From positions 58,739-69,174 of the forward strand of contig WELB01000102.1 of NCBI GenBank assembly GCA_009602725.1: a DNA stretch of 10,436 bases, in the 5' to 3' direction. Shown one piece after another: positions 1 to 6,088 of the stretch. The position numbers and the translations under genes are program-made. Within the stretch, counting starts at the first letter, position 1. Every line of letters starts with the position of its first letter. The notes under the pieces are model-generated. The model saw only the letters and a program-made list of their open reading frames with translations, did no database searches and was not told the DNA's origin. Source of the stretch: Spirogloea muscicola (lineage: Eukaryota > Streptophyta > Zygnematophyceae > Spirogloeales > Spirogloeaceae).

Positions 1-229
1 CAACGAGCTCAGGCGTATGCTCTGCATCAGAAAGCTGGTCGAGCCTTAGCTGCTGGCACAAGAGCTAGTCAATTGCCGTCCGGTATTCGAGCGTCAGCTA
101 GCGACCTCTATGTGCTGACTCGTGGTTACTGAGCGGGTCAGCTTAGCAGCAGGTGACGTACATTTGTCCAATGTGCTTGCCTTTGTACTTGGCCACACAT
201 GGCCTCCCCATCTCTTAATATACACGCAT
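1..229 (-). repeat. Left arm of a long inverted repeat (about 225 bp, open at window edge)
   Basis: The reverse complement of this stretch matches 5302-5527 almost throughout: by eye well over 80% identity with very few gaps. Shared landmarks, read on the minus strand, are ATGCGTGT near the inner end, then GGCCATGTGTGGCCAAGTAC, a CACGAGTCAGCACATAGAGG block and CTCGACCAGCTTTCTGATGC. Similarity reaches base 1, so the arm probably continues outside the window. A shorter piece of the same family (the TGTGCTTGCCTTTGTACTTGG block) recurs at 1720-1786 and, inverted and degraded, at 1886-1933. Read on the minus strand, both arms keep a short open segment containing RSVTTSQHIEVA followed in another frame by QLRLDQLSDA, so this may be decayed coding DNA of a mobile element rather than a non-coding terminal repeat. 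The left arm has an in-frame TAG in the second segment, so it is not functional here. Confidence 0.85.
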
Positions 230-943
230 TTCCTGTGAGCCGCGAGGGTCTGAGCTGCCGTCCGCTGGCTCGTGCCTGCCGGGCAGCGCACCTTGGGAGC
301 TGGGCGCAGGTTGCGTCGTCGGTGGCCCAGCGTTTCATCCGGCATGGGGGTCGCCTTCTGGAGCAGGCGGCAGCGGACTTGGAGAGTGGCCTGTACCCCT
401 TCCAGGCGGCTCTCCGCTCTGCCCGGGATGCGCTGCTTGCAGATCATCCCGCCCTGGTGCCGCGGGCCGTCCCGTTCGCGCACCTCGCGCGCACGGCCGA
501 CCTCCGGGCCCAAGCTCGCTTCATGGCGGAGGTGGATGCGGCCTCTTTCTCCACGGCGATGGGGCTTTTGTCTCCGGACGACCTCCGGGGGCGCGCGCGG
601 CTGCTCTCGGCGTCCTCACCAGGGGCGGCTGCCTAGCAGTATGCACTGCCAATCCACGACGCACTTCGGATGCCGGACGACGCCTTCCGCACGGCGGTGC
701 ACCGCCTCCTCGGCTTCCACCCAGGACAGGAACGCACGACCTGCTGCGAAATGCCATGTTTGGCATCTTCGTCGAGGCCGGTTATGCGGTGGCGCTCGAG
801 AACACGAGCGTCATGCCTCCGACCGCTGGGGCGGATGGCCGCATCCACACCCGGCGCGCCGACCTCGTCGCCAGCGCGCTCGGCGGGGGGCCTCGGCTCA
901 TCGCAGACGTCGTCACCACTGACAGCTTTGCTTCCAGCAGCGC

Positions 944-1268
944 AAAGAAGGTGCTCGCCCATTGAGAAACGCAAAACGCTCGTCGGAGGAGGCGGGCTAC
1001 GCAGTCGGCCAAGCGGCGGGCGAGAAGGAACGGAAGTACTCGGACCACCCGGTGGGCGACGAGTTCGTTCCACTGGCAGTGGACGTGCACGGAGCCTTTG
1101 GCTCCAAATGGCTTGACTTGCTCCACCGCCTGACGCGGCGTGCAGCGGCCCGCCGCCTCGGGCAGCGGGGCGAGCAGCCCGGCTTCAACGTAGCCGGGTC
1201 CCTCGCTCAGGTTTTCTTTTTGGGTTGGCTTTGCCAGCCCCTCTTCTCAATGGGCGAGCACCTTCTTT
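944..1268. repeat. Perfect 24-bp inverted repeat pair inside the retroelement relic
   Basis: Bases 944-967 (AAAGAAGGTGCTCGCCCATT plus GAGA) are the exact reverse complement of 1245-1268. The 277 bases between them are a readable part of the retroelement (KERKYSDHP to the AGSLAQV region). The same string, less perfect, begins the hairpin repeat family elsewhere: AGAAAGGGCTCGGCCATTGAG at about 1936-1956 and GGAAGGGCTCGCCCATGATG at 5285-5304. Both arms are therefore best read as insertions of one dispersed repeat in opposite orientations. The left arm supplies a TGA that ends the upstream frame. Confidence 0.75.
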
Positions 1269-1271
1269 CTT
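1211..1271 (-). repeat. Hairpin repeat family, copy inside retroelement relic
   Basis: On the minus strand this reads AAGAAGGTGCTCGCCCATTG, then AGGGGCTGGCAAAGCCAACC and an A-rich tail, which is the family consensus. It replaces the residues normally just before the conserved RLAVSMQRSLA motif of the retroelement, adding FFLGWLCQPLFSMGEHLLS in frame. The insertion keeps the reading frame open. One hairpin arm carries a single mismatch (CCAACCC for CCAGCCC). Confidence 0.7.
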
Positions 1272-1420
1272 TCCGCATGCGCTTGGCCGTCTCGATGCAG
1301 CGGTCCCTCGCCTTCGCGGTTCACTTGCGCGCAGGCCGAGCTTTGGCGGCGGCCTCCGGCTTCCGTCAGGGCGACATCTTTCCGCCAGCTAGCTTCTCGG
1401 ACCTGCATCTCCTGTCTATA

Positions 1421-1665
1421 GAGAGAGAGAAGGCGCGCCCATAAAGAAAGAGGGGCTGGCAAAGCCAGCCCAAAAAGAATGGACAATGTCCAAAGCCGAA
1501 GAATGAGAAGCCGAGGAAGGACTCCTCTACTCTACCAATCACGACAACATACTAGGGAAGGTCTATAGGTTCCTGAACGTTCCCTGGCTGATGTCTTAGT
1601 CCTAGTCGTTCGCACTCAGGCTCCCTCGGACTTTGTCCATTCTTTTGGGCTGGCCTTTCCCAGCC
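1421..1665. mobile_element. MITE-like element with hairpin-bearing terminal inverted repeats
   Basis: The left arm at 1453-1485 holds a perfect hairpin (GGGCTGGC 1453-1460, loop AAA, GCCAGCCC 1464-1471) followed by CAAAAAGAATGGACAA. The right arm at 1633-1665 is its near-exact reverse complement, TTGTCCATTCTTTTGGGCTG and onward. Inside the arms the similarity continues weakly (GTCCAAAGCCGAAG against CCTCGGACTTTGTCC). The interior of about 150 bp has no open frame of note. Upstream, 1421-1452 (GAGAGAGAAGGCGCGCCCAT) is the leading part of the family consensus and recurs at 6144-6174. Size, inverted termini and multiplicity fit a non-autonomous DNA element. No convincing target-site duplication was found by eye, so the class is not settled. 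Confidence 0.6.
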
Positions 1666-1697
1666 ACCAGTCAATCTGGCCGCGCTTCCTCTTCAGA
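1633..1697 (-). repeat. Direct repeat unit 1 of the hairpin family
   Basis: TTGTCCATTCTTTTGGGCTG, then CCACCAGTCAATCTGGCCGC, matches 1791-1855 at a fixed offset of 158 bases with only scattered substitutions. It also serves as the right arm of the inverted pair at 1453-1665. Its hairpin is imperfect (GGGCTGG with CCAGCC around a C/T-rich loop), and CCACCAGTC follows where other copies have the GCTCGCCCAT part. It may therefore be a subfamily with a different outer segment. Confidence 0.75.
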
Positions 1698-1716
1698 GCT
1701 GTAGGTTATGTAGATC

Positions 1717-1786
1717 TTTAGATGTGCTTGCCTTTGTACTTGGCCAACTGGCCTACTTTTGTTCCTTATACACGGAATTCCCTGTA
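1717..1786 (-). repeat. Short copy of the long-inverted-repeat family
   Basis: ATGTGCTTGCCTTTGTACTT followed by GGCCAACTGGCC and TATACACGGAATTCCCTGT parallels positions 171-237 of the left arm. GGCCANNTGGCC is a small palindrome kept in several copies. The outer 150 bp of the arm are missing here; instead the copy sits between the two direct-repeat units. Confidence 0.7.
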
Positions 1787-1790
1787 GACC

Positions 1791-1855
1791 TTGTCCAATC
1801 CTTTGGGCTGGTCTCTCACAGCCACCAGTCGATCTGGCCGTGCTTTCTTCACTGT
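1791..1855 (-). repeat. Direct repeat unit 2 of the hairpin family
   Basis: TTGTCCAATCCTTTGGGCTG, then CCACCAGTCGATCTGGCCGT, is the second copy of the 1633-1697 unit, 158 bases downstream. Differences are single-base and mainly transitions. The two units enclose the short copy at 1717-1786, so the arrangement could be a tandem duplication of a composite unit of about 158 bp. Confidence 0.75.
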
Positions 1856-1885
1856 GCAAGTCCCCAACATTGGGAATGAGGAAGA

Positions 1886-2000
1886 AAAGGAAGTATTTCG
1901 TGTATAAGAAACAAATGTGGCCAAATGGCCAAAGGAAGAAAGGGCTCGGCCATTGAGGATAGGGGGCTGGAAAAGCCAGCCCAAAAACGAATGAACAAAG
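1886..2000 (+). repeat. Composite repeat: inverted-repeat fragment plus hairpin family copy
   Basis: The first part (TATTTCGTGTATAAG, then ATGTGGCCAAATGGCCAAAG) is an inverted, degraded copy of the GGCCA palindrome segment. It runs directly into AGGAAGAAAGGGCTCGGCCA, TTGAGGATA and the hairpin GGGCTGG (1964-1970), AAAAG loop, CCAGCCC (1976-1982), ending CAAAAACGAATGAACAA. The two repeat types are joined in the same order at 5279-5340 (reversed), so they may be parts of one element. Confidence 0.65.
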
Positions 2001-2029
2001 AAGGAATCCGCCATCCTCAAGAGCTCACT

Positions 2030-2290
2030 CTCCTCCGCGCCGACTGCTCGTCACCGCATCTTGCCGCCGCTTGCTGCGACCCGGAAGCTGGCGCGCAGCC
2101 AGGCGGCCGTGCGAGGTGGACGTGCGAGCCGGCACCGCTGTGAGCGACCAGCCGCCACGAGGCCGACGAGCGGAGGCTCCAAGGCGGCACATCGCGAGTG
2201 CCTCCATGCGGTGCGGCGCTCGTCCGGCCGTCGGCGCACTGCTTCGTGGCCGGCATCGCCAACGCGCCCCTGCGCCGCTTCCCTCGGAAA
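2030..2290. other. GC- and CpG-rich island of unknown role
   Basis: This stretch is markedly richer in C, G and CpG than its flanks. It has overlapping open frames in several phases, as expected from GC-rich DNA. None shows a family I recognise. It lies some 500-900 bases before the best exons of the unidentified plus-strand gene, so it could be the promoter and first exon of that gene. An ATG at 2295 followed by a donor-like AG|GTACTC at 2320 is compatible with this but not evidence of it. The rest of 2290-2830 shows only the hairpin annotated separately. Confidence 0.3.
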
Positions 2291-2511
2291 CTGAATGGTG
2301 CGCTCTGCTGCTCATCTGAGGTACTCTGAGCTAAGCAGTGGCAAGACCTGTCATTACGACAACAGCAAGCGAGCTCAGCACAGACTAATGTGCCAACTGT
2401 CAGGCTGTGGATGCTCAATGAGTGTCTTCTGGCTGGTCAGCTACGGTGCAGGTCCTCAGAGCAGGGCCGTTGTGCAGCCGGACAATCCCTTCCATGGGAG
2501 ATGCTGTAGCA

Positions 2512-2547
2512 GCGCAGCCGTCGCTGGTCTGACAGCGACGGCTGCGC
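2512..2547. repeat. Perfect 15-bp inverted repeat (hairpin) with 6-base loop
   Basis: GCGCAGCCGTCGCTG at 2512-2526 is followed by the loop GTCTGA and the exact complement CAGCGACGGCTGCGC at 2533-2547. It is GC-rich and would form a very stable stem in RNA or single-stranded DNA. No T-run follows. No protein frame needs it. It is unrelated in sequence to the GGGCTGGC hairpin family. Confidence 0.8.
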
Positions 2548-2814
2548 ATAAGCTGCATAAGCCTATTAAATATTCTGGGGTGACTTGGCCTGCACGTTTT
2601 CCTGCTCAGGTAGGCGACACTCCAGTCAGACGATGTGTTGGTTGAGCCAGGTTTGAGCTTGCTGTTAAGCATTGCCGATTGATGCAGAGAGTGGCACTAA
2701 GTACCGACTTGTCATCACACAAGATTGTGATTACAGCCAGACTCTGTGGCACGTATATGAGCCGTCCAAAAGACACCACGAGTGATCACAACGACCCTTT
2801 GCAGGTGGGCTACC

Positions 2815-3040
2815 TTGTGCACTGCAGGTGTACGTCTTCAGTTGCTGGCGGAGAGGGTGGCGATGCCTCTGCAGCCACTGCTGAGGACCTCGCCAGAGCC
2901 ACAACTGAGAGGCTCTTCCACCTGCAAGTCCGACCTGGTACTCCTCTCGACAGCGATGTCCTCAGCAGCTGCACAAGGAGGTACTTTGCCCGGCGGCTTG
3001 CCTCGAGTAGCATTCTTGGAACACCACAAGTTATGAACTT
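2815..3040 (+). CDS. Possible exon of the unidentified plus-strand gene
   Basis: A frame open across this stretch contains ATAEDLARATTERLFHLQVR, followed by PGTPLDSDVLSSCTRRYFAR. The codons have a coding-like pattern (purine-rich first positions, frequent G or C at third positions). An acceptor-like CCTTTGCAG lies at about 2795-2803 and another, GCACTGCAG, at about 2820-2828. Donor candidates include AG|GTACTT near 2980 and CAA|GTTATG near 3030, neither strong. I do not recognise the protein. The same DNA also has an open minus-strand frame, taken as a shadow. It is grouped with the downstream exons only by strand and proximity. Confidence 0.35.
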
Positions 3041-3221
3041 ATGGCACCCTACGTGTAGAACCCTAAGTGCAGATCCTTTTCTTCTGACTTGGATTGCTTG
3101 GGTATATACCCTTCGTTTCAGCAAACGAACGAAAACTCAGGGCAGTGGGCAATGAAGATTGATTGACAAGAGCCACATCTGGTGTCATGTTTGCGAAGGA
3201 CGCCATCTGCTCTGCTGCGAG

Positions 3222-3919
3222 GTCAGGCTGCCTGAGGGGCTCATCCTCGCCACCTCGGTGGATGAGGCCCATATTCAGAGATCAGCAAGGGGCAGTGTCG
3301 TGGAGCTGTCGGGCTTCGGCGGCAGCCTCATCAAGCCACATGTACGCAAGCCCTTCCTCCTTTCTGCAAACTCCACATCACCAGCTTGCTGCTAGAGATC
3401 TAGAGACCTCTAGTGTTCCTTCAAAGGGACTCAGACTTATCTGAGGCACTTTATCATGTCTTTATCTTGCTTAGGTTACTGGAGCCCAGACTTGGGTGGA
3501 GCAACTCTCCTTCACGGGCTGGTCTGCTGCACTTCCAGCATCGGAGCTCGATTTGGAAGGCCTAGAACAACAAGAGGAGGATCCAGTCCTCCCCAGTCCG
3601 TCAGCCTCTGGCCTCCCCATATATTGCCTCCTGGACACTTCACTTGGAACAGCGGAGGTACAGTCGCTTTCATCAATGCTAGACTCGAACTTGGGTCCAA
3701 AGACTGCTCGAAAGACACTGACTGCTCTCATCTTTGATACCGCTGGGCACTGTGGGCCATCTTTTGCGCAGGTCGTCATCAGAGTGGCGCTCAGGCTGGC
3801 AGAGGCAACATCCGCAATGTCGGAGCCTCAAGGAGCACGATGCACAAGAAATAGCAGCTCAGTCCCACTTAGCCATCTATCTGATGATATTGACTACGGA
3901 GGGCAAGATCCTCCTCTAG
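3222..3919 (+). CDS. Unidentified multi-exon gene, 3' part
   Basis: Two exons are well supported. Exon 3222-3341 encodes 40 residues (with LILATSVDEAHIQ and GSVVELSGFGGSLIKPH), has mostly G/C third positions, and ends at CAT|GTACGC. Exon 3475-3657 encodes 61 residues (VTGAQTWVEQLSFTGWSAAL, then an acidic LDLEGLEQQEED linker). It begins after CTTGCTTAG and ends at GAG|GTACAG. Both join in phase 0 across a 133-base intron. A last exon may be 3803-3919, acceptor GGCTGGCAG, encoding LKEHDAQEIAAQSHLAIYLM and ending in TAG. Alternatively the second exon's frame stays open to 4035. Most inferred exons start with GT (Val), as do two exons of the PPR gene nearby. No signal peptide, membrane segment or known motif is visible, and no family is claimed. 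The start of the gene is not located. Confidence 0.5.
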
Positions 3920-4097
3920 GCAGCCAAGTCGTAGATAAGGATGTAAAACCGTGTCTCCTTGTGATCAAGATCCGTCTAGATATCTCCACAGCTGCAACTT
4001 TGAGCAGACAGCTTACTCTAGATGTTGACATTTGATTCTGGCAACATTGTCATACATCAAGTGTGAGCTTGATGCATGCTGACTCCATTCGCATGCA

Positions 4098-4102
4098 TGT
4101 AA
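4098..4102 (+). terminator. Possible TGTAA polyadenylation signal
   Basis: TGTAA is the usual green-algal poly(A) signal. This one lies 63 bases past the stop at 4033-4035 and about 180 past the alternative stop at 3917-3919, so it would suit the 3' end of the unidentified plus-strand gene. A five-base motif is weak evidence alone. Confidence 0.3.
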
Positions 4103-4135
4103 CGAAGCAACCAACCTCCTGTTACGTCTCTCAGT

Positions 4136-4480
4136 TCATAGTTTCCCCTTATGACCAGGGTTCATTCCAATCTGCGGAGTATTGATGTGCCTTTGCATGA
4201 GAAGATGCAGGCGAAGCAAGTCCCAGTACACGTTTTTCTTGGGATGAAAAGAGGCTGTTGTGGGAGTGGAAATGTGAATTTGCTCGAGGTCGCCTGCGCG
4301 CTGAGCGCAGGTGACTGCTGTGTAGCCTCCAGCGAGAACAATCACGTATTCGTCTGCTTTGTGCGTCAACCAGGGTACATCAATGACACTGATAGCGGCG
4401 CCGCGACCACCCAGCTGAATCAAGCCTGCCTCCGATTCTACAAACAAGGTGGGCTTGATACCCATCTTCCATATTAACAC
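4136..4480 (-). CDS. Unrecognised open frame of about 114 codons, doubtful
   Basis: This minus-strand frame is open for about 114 codons and includes LFVESEAGLIQLGGRGAAIS and VPWLTHKADEYVIVLAGGYT. It looks moderately protein-like in composition. It begins 200 bases downstream of RPL29 on the same strand. No family is recognised, no splice sites link it to other exons, and a frame of this length is not rare by chance in DNA of this composition. It could be an exon of an unseen gene or part of the RPL29 3' region. Confidence 0.2.
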   Translation of the reverse strand: MLIWKMGIKPTLFVESEAGLIQLGGRGAAISVIDVPWLTHKADEYVIVLAGGYTAVTCAQRAGDLEQIHISTPTTASFHPKKNVYWDLLRLHLLMQRHINTPQIGMNPGHKGKL

Positions 4481-4678
4481 ACGCGTCGGTCACTGCGACA
4501 GCCGCCATCACGAGGGCCGAGCGCGCTGCCGGCGACCCTACAGGCGAAGCTGGGCTCGTGCCGTGCCAACTAAGTCCAGCCTGCCCAGCGAGCAAGCCTC
4601 CATGCGCCTGGAAGCCATCGGCAGAGTGCTGCTCTTCGACAAGTCCTCGGACGGGAGTGCCGCTGCTATGCGGCCCGC

Positions 4679-5021
4679 CTACTCCTCGTCGCCGTCAGGG
4701 GCGTCGGCCTCGCCAGCTCGCTTGTTGTGCTTCTTCGCGTACCGCTGGTTCCGCAGGAACTTGGGGTCCATCTGGCACAGCCATCGAAGCACGAGGCCAA
4801 TGGTAAACACATAGCCCGGCAGCCACCACTGTGACGGGACGTCTCTAGCGGCAGAAGCTGCCGAAAGGGGCGTCGGCAACAGTGGCGGTGACGGCGACGG
4901 CGGTGGCGGCGGTGCTCACCCCCTTGAGCGAGTGGTACTTGTTGCGCTTGGGCTTCTTGATGCCGTTGCGGTGGTTCTTGTACGTCTGGTTGTGCGCCGT
5001 GTGGTTCTTGGACTTGGCCAT
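4679..5021 (-). CDS. RPL29: 60S ribosomal protein L29 (eL29), two exons
   Basis: This encodes a small basic protein of the cytosolic large ribosomal subunit. Exon 1 (5021 down to 4920) encodes 34 residues starting [12 protein letters not shown] and ending [13 protein letters not shown]. The ATG sits in GAAGCCATGG, a strong start context. The intron (4919-4772, 148 bases) begins GTGAGC and ends TGTGCCAG, in phase 0. Exon 2 (4771-4679) encodes [17 protein letters not shown], then an acidic tail ADAPDGDEE and TAG. The order [33 protein letters not shown] is the diagnostic eL29 pattern. The product is 64 residues, near the short end of the family, because it lacks the long Lys/Ala-rich tail of animal proteins. 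The Gly-Met junction where animals have Gly-Val fits plants and algae. The gene is intact. Confidence 0.97.
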
Positions 5022-5130
5022 GGCTTCCCGCGCCGAGCGCGGGCGACGGCGGCGGCCGCGGCGGCGGCCGCGGCGGNGGCGTTGGGCTGTGGGGGTGGGG
5101 TGGGGGGGGGCCTGCTTAAACCCCCGCCGG
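5022..5130 (-). promoter_or_regulatory. GC-rich leader/promoter region of RPL29 with G-run and one ambiguous base
   Basis: Upstream of the RPL29 start the minus strand is CCG-rich (plus strand GGCGGCCGCGGCGG repeats at about 5048-5082). An unresolved base (n) lies at 5077. At 5091-5110 the plus strand reads GGGGGTGGGGTGGGGGGGGG, which fits the G-quadruplex pattern. A TTTAAGC on the minus strand at about 5114-5120 could be TATA-like. No start site can be fixed from sequence. Confidence 0.4.
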
Positions 5131-5248
5131 GCGCCCTAACGATGGTGTGACGAGAGCGGCGGTTGGCGTTGGTCGCAACGATTTTCTGACATGGCCGTCA
5201 ATGTTTGGCTCGGTGGCGGACCCAGCGTTTGCCCAATTGAGCCTGTTA

Positions 5249-5272
5249 GCCATTGCCATTGCCATTGCCATT
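5249..5272 (+). repeat. Hexanucleotide tandem repeat (GCCATT)4
   Basis: Four perfect copies of GCCATT, followed by a partial fifth (GCC). It lies between the RPL29 5' region and the right inverted-repeat arm. It is a simple-sequence tract likely to vary in length. Confidence 0.9.
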
Positions 5273-5301
5273 GCCCCCTTCGGAGGAAGGGCTCGCCCAT
5301 G

Positions 5302-5527
5302 ATGCGTGTGTATAAAGAGATGGAGGGCCATGTGTGGCCAAGTACAAAGGCAAGCACATTGACAAACGTACGTCACCTGCTGCTAAGCCGACCCGCTCAG
5401 TGACCACGAGTCAGCACATAGAGGTCGCTAACTGATGCTCGAATGCCGGACGGCAACCGACAAGCTCTTGAGCTACCAGCTTAGGCTCGACCAGCTTTCT
5501 GATGCAATGCATGAGCCTAAGCTCGCT
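5302..5527 (+). repeat. Right arm of the long inverted repeat
   Basis: This matches the reverse complement of 1-229. Alignable blocks include AAGTACAAAGGCAAGCACAT, CACGAGTCAGCACATAGAGG and CTCGACCAGCTTTCTGATGC. In this arm a frame from about 5334 runs VAKYKGKHI to QHIEVAN and stops at TGA 5433-5435. The stop overlaps an ATG (5435-5437) opening a second frame with ATDKLLSYQLRLDQLSDAMH. The left arm lacks the ATG (ACG) and carries one extra base and a TAG, so the right arm is the better preserved copy. Immediately before it, 5285-5300 (GGAAGGGCTCGCCCAT) is a piece of the hairpin family. Confidence 0.85.
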
Positions 5528-5639
5528 GTAGACAAGCTGACACTTGACGACCTAAGAATGACAAGTAGGCTGCCGGCATGCCCATCCGTGCTGAAAGCAT
5601 GTCCTCACGTCGAGCATATCCCAAACTTGCAATCCTTCC

Positions 5640-5873
5640 CTGTGTGGAAGGTGTGGAAGCGAGGGCCGATGCAGCCGAAAGTGACGATTGCCGCGGTAGG
5701 AGGTGATCGCTGCGGGGGTGATCAGAGTAGTGTCGGAGCTTTCTCTGCTCAGCACCTCCCACTGCGTGGCCAGCAATGTGCCTCGAAGCGGAACTCTTGC
5801 ATGCCTCCGTTACCACCACATCAACCAAGGCTCGTGGGCCTCCGCCATGTTGTACACCCACAATGTCCAGAGT
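5640..5873 (-). pseudogene. Second retrotransposon C-terminal relic, reverse orientation
   Basis: The minus strand encodes GGGPRALVDVVVTEACKSSA, then EQRKLRHYSDHP. After a frameshift comes TFGCIGPRFHTF. These align in order with GGGPRLIADVVTTDSFASSS, KERKYSDHP and VDVHGAFGSKW of the relic at 237-1420. It lacks the roughly 10-codon insertion seen in the first copy between the SSA and HYSDHP blocks and so shows the uninterrupted arrangement. Frame breaks near 5690 and loss of flanking sequence make it non-functional. The 212-codon plus-strand frame over it is its shadow. Confidence 0.75.
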
Positions 5874-5887
5874 GCGACATGGTGCGA

Positions 5888-5946
5888 CATGGGTGCCCAT
5901 GGAGGATAGGGGCTGGGAAAAGCCAGCCCAAAGAAATGAACGAAGT
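5888..5946 (+). repeat. Hairpin repeat family, right-hand copy
   Basis: TGCCCATGGAGGATAGGGGC, then TGGGAAAAGCCAGCCCAAAG and AAATGAACGAAG, matches 1945-2000 closely. The stem GGCTGG/CCAGCC is intact. It lies directly against the minus-strand retroelement relic, next to a short tandem duplication GTGCGACATG at about 5872-5891. Confidence 0.75.
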
Positions 5947-6088
5947 ACGAGAAGTTGCCAGGGGAAAAGCGTGGGCGCAGGGGTGTTCAGCGGAGCTCTC
6001 TTGCACCAAGAATACTGTCATCGACAATGGGGCGCTGCAGGAGGTTCTCAACGTCGTGGGCGATAGGCCGTGAATGGCCGCAGCCTAA

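Larger units (their letters stand above)
237..1420 (+). pseudogene. Non-LTR retrotransposon relic, C-terminal region of the polyprotein
   Basis: Pieces of one protein appear in order but in different frames. The first is an N-terminal helical part (from about 240, with CRAAHLGSWAQVASSVAQRF, to RARLLSASSPGAAA). The second is QYALPIHDALRMPDDAFRTA at 637-740. The third is DLLRNAMFGIFVEAGYAVAL onward, with ADLVASALGGGPRLIADVV, at about 741-943. The last is KERKYSDHP, FVPLAVDVHGAFG, and from 1275 RLAVSMQRSLAFAVHLRAGR. This order is typical of the region after the reverse transcriptase domain in LINE-like elements of algae and other protists (family knowledge recalled, not searched). Breaks seen: TAG at 634-636 where the family usually has Trp; a deletion with frameshift at about 735-745 that appears to remove the Cys/His zinc-knuckle segment; repeat DNA with a TGA at 944-967; and an in-frame repeat insertion at about 1211-1271. 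No reverse transcriptase or endonuclease domain is present, so it cannot be active. Confidence 0.8.

Noticed and set aside
1453-1471. The GGGCTGGC-AAA-GCCAGCCC hairpin as a bacterial-type transcription terminator
   Set aside because: The setting is eukaryotic, the stem recurs in many orientations without genes before it, and no T-run follows; it belongs to a dispersed repeat.
1633-1855. A CRISPR-like array from the repeated units
   Set aside because: Only two long units with a repeat-derived spacer, no regular short spacers, and a nuclear eukaryotic context.
2017-2418. Several long overlapping frames in the GC-rich island
   Set aside because: Overlapping frames on both strands with Arg/Ala/Pro-rich products are typical of GC-rich DNA; no motif or splice logic supports any one of them.
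5435-6073. A 212-codon plus-strand open frame, the longest in the window
   Set aside because: It runs through three unrelated pieces: the repeat arm, the antisense of the minus-strand retroelement relic, and a hairpin repeat. The relic on the other strand has recognisable motifs, so this frame is a chance shadow.
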